Shown piece by piece: positions 60,095-64,000 of a stretch of 64,000 nucleotides of DNA (positions within the stretch are counted from its first letter, which is position 1; each line of letters starts with the position of its first letter). The position numbers and the translations under genes are program-made. Origin of the DNA: CAWKAO01 sp963847665 (GTDB taxonomy: Bacteria; Actinomycetota; Humimicrobiia; Humimicrobiales; Humimicrobiaceae); contig CAWKAO010000003.1 of the NCBI GenBank assembly GCA_963847665.1, positions 496,001 through 560,000 of the forward strand. The letters are read 5' to 3'. The notes below the pieces were generated by a model, which saw only the letters and a program-made list of their open reading frames with translations, made no database searches and was not told the DNA's origin.

Positions 60095-61333
60095 ATGGAA
60101 TTTAAAAAATCAGCAATAGATCTAATAAAGATGAGGAGATCCATAAGAAGTTATGAGATCGAGCCTCTCAAACAGGAAGTCATAAACAGTATCATCGATC
60201 TTATAAAAAAGGACCACAATACAATCTTTGGCAGTAAGCTGAGATTTGAATTTATTGATGCTTCAGATCTGGACCCTGATTCTCTTAAAAATCTCGGCAC
60301 CTACGGGATGATAACCGGTGCCAGGTATTATATAGCTGGTATCCTTGGAGGCAATGACAGCGAGGATTACAGCCTGGTGGATTTTGGATATGTCTTTGAA
60401 AAAATAATCCTGTCCATGACTGACCTGGGCCTGGGGACATGCTGGCTTGGGGGCACATTTAATAAGAAAGGTTTTGCTGAAAAGATCATGCTTAAAGATG
60501 ACGAAGCCTTGTCTGCAGTTACCCCTGTTGGCAACATCTCAAAGAGACTGAATCTTAAAAGCTCTATTATCAGGGCGATGGTGGGGGCAAAAAATAGAAA
60601 AGGTTGGGATAAATTATTTTTTAATAATAGCTTTTCAGTACCATTAGATGAGCCTGATTATACGGTCACTGTGATGAATATCCATGAGGCAGATGAAGAA
60701 GGATTCAGGGAGATCATTGCAGAATATCCCTATTTTACCCACAGGGATGGAGAAGAGGTATTATTTACTGCAAATAATGTGATAAAAAACGAGATCATAG
60801 ATTACTGGATCAATGACTTTAAAGATATTACTGATGAGGTAGCCGAATATATGCCCGATGATATGCCGGGTCCACTGAGTCTTGAGATCAATTATGCAAT
60901 AGAATATATGGATGATAGCCTGTTAAGTATACTTTTCTATAATCTTTCTTATGCTGGAGGTGCACACCCTAATACTATTACCAGTTCTTTTAATTTTGAT
61001 ATTGATGATAGAAAAGAAATACGGCTTGAGGGGCTTTTTGCAGAAGGTTTTGATTACCTTTCTTTCCTTTCTTCATACTGTTATACAGAAATAGAGAAGC
61101 AATATATGGAACTTGGCATTGATCCTGCAGATGTGGCAGATTTCATCTCTGATGGCACCGATCCTTCAGAACCCCAAAATTTTGAAGATTTCAACTTTAT
61201 GGATGATTCCCTGCGGATATATTTTGATCCCTATGATGTCGGTCCTTATGCGGCCGGCGCCTTCAGCGTGGAAATACCCTATGGAGAATTCGGGCAAAAC
61301 ATCCTTTATCCAATACGGATTACAGGGCAATAA
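60095..61333 (+). CDS. Chimera of half a nitroreductase and an RsiV-like DUF4163/DUF3298 protein
   Basis: 412 residues in one uninterrupted frame, AGGAAGG upstream. Residues 1 to about 184 are a nitroreductase N-terminal half: MRRSIRSY, GMITGARYYIAGILGG, GLGTCWLGGTF (FMN-loop motif, 112-122), AVTPVGN. The second half that normally follows (APSASNRQPW-type) is missing. From about 188, YTVTVMNIHEAD...AEYPYF matches DUF4163 and then SYAGGAHPNT, YFDPYDVGPYAAGAFSVEIPYGE match DUF3298 as in the anti-sigma factor RsiV. No signal peptide or membrane segment. The join could be a deletion between two genes. Probably a non-functional or new fusion. Confidence 0.75.
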   Translation: MEFKKSAIDLIKMRRSIRSYEIEPLKQEVINSIIDLIKKDHNTIFGSKLRFEFIDASDLDPDSLKNLGTYGMITGARYYIAGILGGNDSEDYSLVDFGYVFEKIILSMTDLGLGTCWLGGTFNKKGFAEKIMLKDDEALSAVTPVGNISKRLNLKSSIIRAMVGAKNRKGWDKLFFNNSFSVPLDEPDYTVTVMNIHEADEEGFREIIAEYPYFTHRDGEEVLFTANNVIKNEIIDYWINDFKDITDEVAEYMPDDMPGPLSLEINYAIEYMDDSLLSILFYNLSYAGGAHPNTITSSFNFDIDDRKEIRLEGLFAEGFDYLSFLSSYCYTEIEKQYMELGIDPADVADFISDGTDPSEPQNFEDFNFMDDSLRIYFDPYDVGPYAAGAFSVEIPYGEFGQNILYPIRITGQ

Positions 61334-61352
61334 ATCTTGTGACTGCAATACC

Positions 61353-61447
61353 AAAAAAAAAGTAATAAAGAGATTTTGGCAGGTGATAATCTGCATCTCC
61401 AGCTAGGGCGACGGATACCTGTTCCGTCCTCAAAATCTCTTTATTAC
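61353..61447 (-). ncRNA. Structured RNA candidate with strong terminator stem
   Basis: A 17-base arm, GTAATAAAGAGATTTTG (61362-61378), and its perfect complement (61431-61447) enclose 52 bases with two more hairpins: GCAG...CTGC (61379-61394) and GACGGA...TCCGTC (61410-61428). On the minus strand the stem is followed by nine T (complement of 61353-61361), so it reads as a terminator-ended RNA with a multi-branch top. No minus-strand gene lies upstream within about 400 bases. It could also be a miniature inverted-repeat element. Not a riboswitch class I recognise. Confidence 0.6.
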
Positions 61448-61788
61448 CAAAACATATTATCGGATATTTATCTTAAGAAATCAATATTTTTTAATAATAC
61501 CTAAGTGCACCTTTTATCCAATATTTATAAATCTTCTCATTAGACATTACAAATAGAGTCCTTACATAATAATTTGAACTTATTAAAAGCATAGTTATTA
61601 ATAATAATTAAGTATTATGATATAATATTATTTATAAATATTAATATAATATTATTTAATAATTTTATTAATAAGGCAATTTATTTTATAATTTATTAAC
61701 TATTTATTTTTAAAATTCCAATCTGTATTTAAGGAATGTTTCTAAATAATTTTAAACTCAATAATAAGCTAAATATCCAAGGAGCTAT
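61448..61788. other. A+T-rich intergenic region, nothing supported
   Basis: 341 bases, extremely A+T-rich, between the structured element and the damaged nitroreductase gene. It has the promoter-like sequence expected of a leader, and AAGGAG at its end belongs to the next gene. I see no further open frame, repeat or hairpin. Confidence 0.6.
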
Positions 61789-62290
61789 ATGAAAGAAATA
61801 TTTGAAAGACGAAGCATAAGAAAATACACTCAGCAGCCTGTATCAGAAGAGAGCCGTAGAAAAGTTGCTTAGGGCCGCAATGGCCGCTCCTTCAGCAGGA
61901 AACCAGCAACCCTGGGAATTTGTCGTCGTAAGGGATAGGCAAATATTAAATGGCATCACAGGGGTGCATCCTTATTCGCAGATGTTAAAGGAGGCCCAGC
62001 TGGCAATAGTTGTCTGTGCTGACCTTGACAGGGAAAAACATGTGGGTTACTGGCCGCAGGATTGTGCAGCTGCAACAGAAAATATCCTGCTTGAGGCACA
62101 GCATCTGGGGATCGGTTCTGTATGGCTCGGTGTTTATCCAAGGGAGGACAGGGTAAACGGCATAAAAGAACTGCTCGGCCTGCCGGAACGGGTCATCCCG
62201 ATGGCCGTTATTTCACTGGGATATCCTGCAGAAACAAAAGGACCTTCTGAGCGATTTGATAAGTCAAGGATCCATACTGATAAATGGTAG
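61789..62290 (+). pseudogene. Nitroreductase, one-base frameshift near the N-terminus
   Basis: ATG 61789 with AAGGAG upstream opens MKEIFERRSIRKYTQQPVSEE, then runs to a stop at about 61870. The rest continues in the next frame: EKLLRAAMAAPSAGNQQPWEFVVV, VCADLDREKHVGYWPQDCAAATENILLEAQHLGIGSVWLG and SLGYPAE. The two frames overlap by one base too many (502 bases). The join is near 61852-61860 (GAGAGCCGTAGAAAAG). With the base removed it is a normal FMN-binding nitroreductase of about 166 residues. Confidence 0.85.
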
Positions 62291-62303
62291 AATTGAAAAT
62301 AAG

Positions 62304-62741
62304 ATGAGATGTTATTTAACCGACACAAAAGAATGCAGCCTTAAGGTCACCGAAAGGCCGGACCAGGTATTTGTGGCATATAATTATAAGTACAAATCTG
62401 TCCAGAAGGTAATCGAGGAAGCAGTGATCCCGACTTTTAAACTACTGAAGTTAGAGCCAAAGATAGCCAAAGAAGAGCTGAGGACAAAAGACTTTTTCTG
62501 CAAGATATGCGAGCTTATTCAGGGTTCAAAGTATTTTCTGGCAAACCTAACAAATCCTACATTTAATGTCGGTCTGGAGCTGGGGCTGGCCCTGGGCCTA
62601 AATAAGGATATTATTTTAATAGCAAGCAAAAGGACAAGGCTTCCCTCTGACCTTATAAGGCAGGAAGTGATATTTTATTCAGGTGATGCAGTGGATTTGA
62701 AAGATAAGCTGATAAAGTTGCTAAAGCACAATAAAAAGTAG
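62304..62741 (+). CDS. TIR-like / nucleoside deoxyribosyltransferase-like protein
   Basis: 145 residues from ATG 62304 (a GTG- or ATG-type extension to 62256 overlaps the nitroreductase). DQVFVAYNYKYKSVQKVIEEAVIP opens a Rossmann-like fold; FLANLTNPTFNVGLELGLALGLNKDIILIAS contains E92 in the position of the catalytic Glu of NAD- or nucleoside-cleaving relatives such as TIR-2/CAP12-type effectors. It could be an NAD-cleaving defence effector or a nucleotide-sugar enzyme. No sensor partner is adjacent. Not assigned. Confidence 0.6.
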   Translation: MRCYLTDTKECSLKVTERPDQVFVAYNYKYKSVQKVIEEAVIPTFKLLKLEPKIAKEELRTKDFFCKICELIQGSKYFLANLTNPTFNVGLELGLALGLNKDIILIASKRTRLPSDLIRQEVIFYSGDAVDLKDKLIKLLKHNKK

Positions 62742-62828
62742 CAGATTCATTTACTTCATTTCAGAAATTTTTAAAGTTAAAATCTGGTTTTTCTTGGTAA
62801 TTCAATTATAAATAATTTGTATTACAAT

Positions 62829-62871
62829 AATACTAATTAGTATTGACAAATAAGTAATTTTGTATTCTAAT
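62829..62871 (+). promoter_or_regulatory. Promoter and 16-base palindrome of CopG/VapC module
   Basis: AATACTAATTAGTATT (62829-62844) is a perfect palindrome. It overlaps TTGACA (62843-62848); with a 17-base spacer a -10 box TCTAAT follows (62866-62871). This is a fitting autoregulatory site for the antitoxin at 62903. Confidence 0.6.
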
Positions 62872-62902
62872 AAATCTAGGGGAAGGTGGTGCATTTTCTA
62901 TA

Positions 62903-63151
62903 ATGGAAAGAATAATGAAGACTTTAAGGTTTCCAAAAGATCTTATTGATGAGATAGATCATATATCTCGGTCAAAGGAAGTGAACTTTACAGATTTTAT
63001 AACCTCTGCTGTCAGGTCATATATTGACCAGCTAAAATTTTCTGAGTCTGTTGCAGAAAGTGCTGGTATATGGTCCATCAAAGATCATCCTGAACTCTCT
63101 GAAGGGACAGAAAAATACATAAAAAAGATGAGGAAAGGCAGAAATTCCTGA
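62903..63151 (+). CDS. Ribbon-helix-helix antitoxin
   Basis: 82 residues. MKTLRFPKDLIDEIDHISRS and VNFTDFITSAVRSYI form the RHH domain; the charged tail (DHPELSEGTEKYIKKM) binds toxin. AGGGGAAGG lies 20 bases upstream of the first ATG; a second ATG eight codons... at 62915 is nearer to the RHH start but lacks a ribosome site. Its stop overlaps the toxin start by one base (TGATG). Confidence 0.8.
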   Translation: MERIMKTLRFPKDLIDEIDHISRSKEVNFTDFITSAVRSYIDQLKFSESVAESAGIWSIKDHPELSEGTEKYIKKMRKGRNS

Positions 63152-63522
63152 TGGCTTTATTTGATACGGATATACTTATAGACCATCTTTTAAATAAAAT
63201 GGGAGCTACTGATACTTTATTGAAATTTAAAAATGAAAAGAATTACTGCAGTGTCATTACTTTGGGTGAGATATTATTTGGGATGAGGGAAAATGAAAGG
63301 GATAGGACCTTTAAATTCCTGGACAGCCTAAAGTCAATTGATGTAAATAAGCAAATAGTTATTCTAGCACATGATGTAAAAACAGGAGCAAAGGGATTTG
63401 ACCTTGAACTTTACGATTGTGTAATAGCGGCAACTGCAATTGTATATGACCTTATCCTTGTAACAAGAAATGCCAGGCATTATCCAGATAAGAGGATAAA
63501 GATCTTTGTCCCTGAGTATTAA
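63151..63522 (+). CDS. vapC: PIN-domain VapC toxin
   Basis: 123 residues. FDTDILIDHL supplies the first catalytic Asp, CSVITLGEILFGM the Glu, and LELYDCVIAATAIVYDLILVTRNARHY the later acidic residues. Complete VapC, paired with the RHH antitoxin by one-base overlap. Probably cleaves tRNA or rRNA. Confidence 0.87.
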   Translation: MALFDTDILIDHLLNKMGATDTLLKFKNEKNYCSVITLGEILFGMRENERDRTFKFLDSLKSIDVNKQIVILAHDVKTGAKGFDLELYDCVIAATAIVYDLILVTRNARHYPDKRIKIFVPEY

Positions 63523-63536
63523 GGAAAAATAAGATT

Positions 63537-63863
63537 TTGAATGATGTAAGTGCATATATAGAAAAGCAGAGATCTCCTCAGAAGGAGGTATGTGAGAAGT
63601 TAAGGGAGATCATCCTTGAAACTTTTCCAGGAATAAAAGAGGAAATGAAATGGGGAGTGCCTGCTTTTGGTGATGGACTGTTTTATATTGTCGCTTTAAA
63701 GGAACATGTTAATCTGGGTTTTTCCATCGAAGGGCTTTCAAAGGAGCAACTGGAACTTTTTGATGGAGGGGGAAAGACGACCAGGCATATAAAGGTAAGT
63801 TCTATGGAAGACCTGGACAGGAGCCGGGTCATAAAACTACTTGAGATGGTGGGTAAAAGATGA
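63537..63863 (+). CDS. DUF1801 (YdhG-like) protein
   Basis: 108 residues from TTG 63537 (AAGGA 12 bases upstream). IEKQRSPQKEVCEKLREIILETFPGIKEEMKWGVPAF and LFYIVALKEHVNLGF are the DUF1801 signature, a small iron-chaperone-like or unknown domain of bacteria. It follows the toxin gene by 14 bases, but there is no sign that it belongs to the module. Function unknown. Confidence 0.8.
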   Translation: MNDVSAYIEKQRSPQKEVCEKLREIILETFPGIKEEMKWGVPAFGDGLFYIVALKEHVNLGFSIEGLSKEQLELFDGGGKTTRHIKVSSMEDLDRSRVIKLLEMVGKR

Positions 63864-63880
63864 CAGGGATCATCAGGTCC

Positions 63881-64000
63881 TTATTTTATCAGGCTATCTT
63901 GATAAAGAAGCAGCATATTGAATCCATAAAAATAGTTCCTGAATGAACTTGCAGTGGAGTTATAGATGTTTTCGCCTGTAAAATAATCCACGATTGTTTC
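63881..64000 (-). CDS. C-terminal end of a gene running off the right edge
   Basis: Minus-strand frame open from the window edge to a TAA at 63881-63883, 39 codons: VDYFTGENIYNSTASSFRN and YGFNMLLLYQDSLIK at the end. The composition looks coding, with regular polar and aromatic residues, but it is too short to identify. It converges on the DUF1801 gene with 17 bases between. Confidence 0.4.
   Translation of the reverse strand, partial: ETIVDYFTGENIYNSTASSFRNYFYGFNMLLLYQDSLIK

Noticed and set aside
61362..61447. Known riboswitch (guanidine, fluoride, TPP, ZTP and other classes considered)
   Set aside because: The CTAGGG and GACGGA pieces recall parts of known classes, but no class core is complete and the T-run is on the minus strand away from any gene.
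63860..63946. Short plus-strand frame starting ATGACAGGG after the DUF1801 gene
   Set aside because: Twenty-eight codons, no family features, and it overlaps a better minus-strand frame.

Overview
The window is a stretch of chromosome from an A+T-rich, probably anaerobic bacterium. This rests on frequent AGGAGG-type ribosome binding sites, many lipoproteins with no visible outer-membrane machinery, a Fe-S membrane protein, SPASM radical SAM and nitroreductase genes, and a glycine cleavage operon under a tandem glycine riboswitch. An uncultured Gram-positive-like or actinobacterial lineage is my best guess, but nothing here names it. I found no rRNA, tRNA, insertion sequence, phage gene or CRISPR array.

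Layout. 1-15.5 kb: a DUF2779 nuclease-like protein open at the left edge, a DUF362 protein, a zinc-ribbon protein, a LVIVD/PKD/transglutaminase lipoprotein, a tiny HEYGH membrane protein, a CxxC lipoprotein, a CASTOR/POLLUX-type channel, plsY, msrA, a TetR-regulated Fe-S membrane protein, and an overlapping radical SAM/UbiA pair. 15.6-23 kb: DUF6951, then promoter, glycine riboswitch, terminator and a gcv operon in which T-protein is fused to a serine hydroxymethyltransferase-like domain, followed by gcvH, gcvPA, gcvPB and a short-chain dehydrogenase. 23-30.7 kb: a sugar-type ABC importer with two-step catabolic enzymes (SDR, D-serine dehydratase/D-threonine aldolase-like enzyme, hotdog thioesterase) and a WYL regulator. 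30.8-37.2 kb: an RHH/PIN toxin-antitoxin pair, a rhodanese lipoprotein and a CsoR-controlled copper operon. 37.2-47.5 kb: an ABC-2 exporter with a frameshifted ATPase, an amino-acid ABC importer, a RelBE-like pair, and a MarR-controlled heterodimeric ABC exporter. 47.5-64 kb: ychF, then an accessory-looking region with four more toxin-antitoxin pairs, four of the five CxxC lipoproteins, an ARPP-1 protein, three frameshifted genes, a nitroreductase/RsiV-like chimera, a structured RNA candidate and a TIR-like protein.

Working together: the gcv operon should convert glycine to C1 units and possibly serine and is switched on by glycine; the importer operon at 23-30 kb should take up and process a small carbohydrate-like or amino-acid-like compound; the copper operon should sense copper through CsoR and export or buffer it. 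Recurrent themes are palindromic operators placed on well-formed sigma-A-type promoters, six toxin-antitoxin modules, and a paralogous family of surface lipoproteins. The most unusual items are the GcvT-GlyA fusion, the Phd-MntA fusion paired with HepT, two toxin-antitoxin genes whose best start codon is ATT, the structured element at 61.35-61.45 kb, and the CxxC lipoprotein family.
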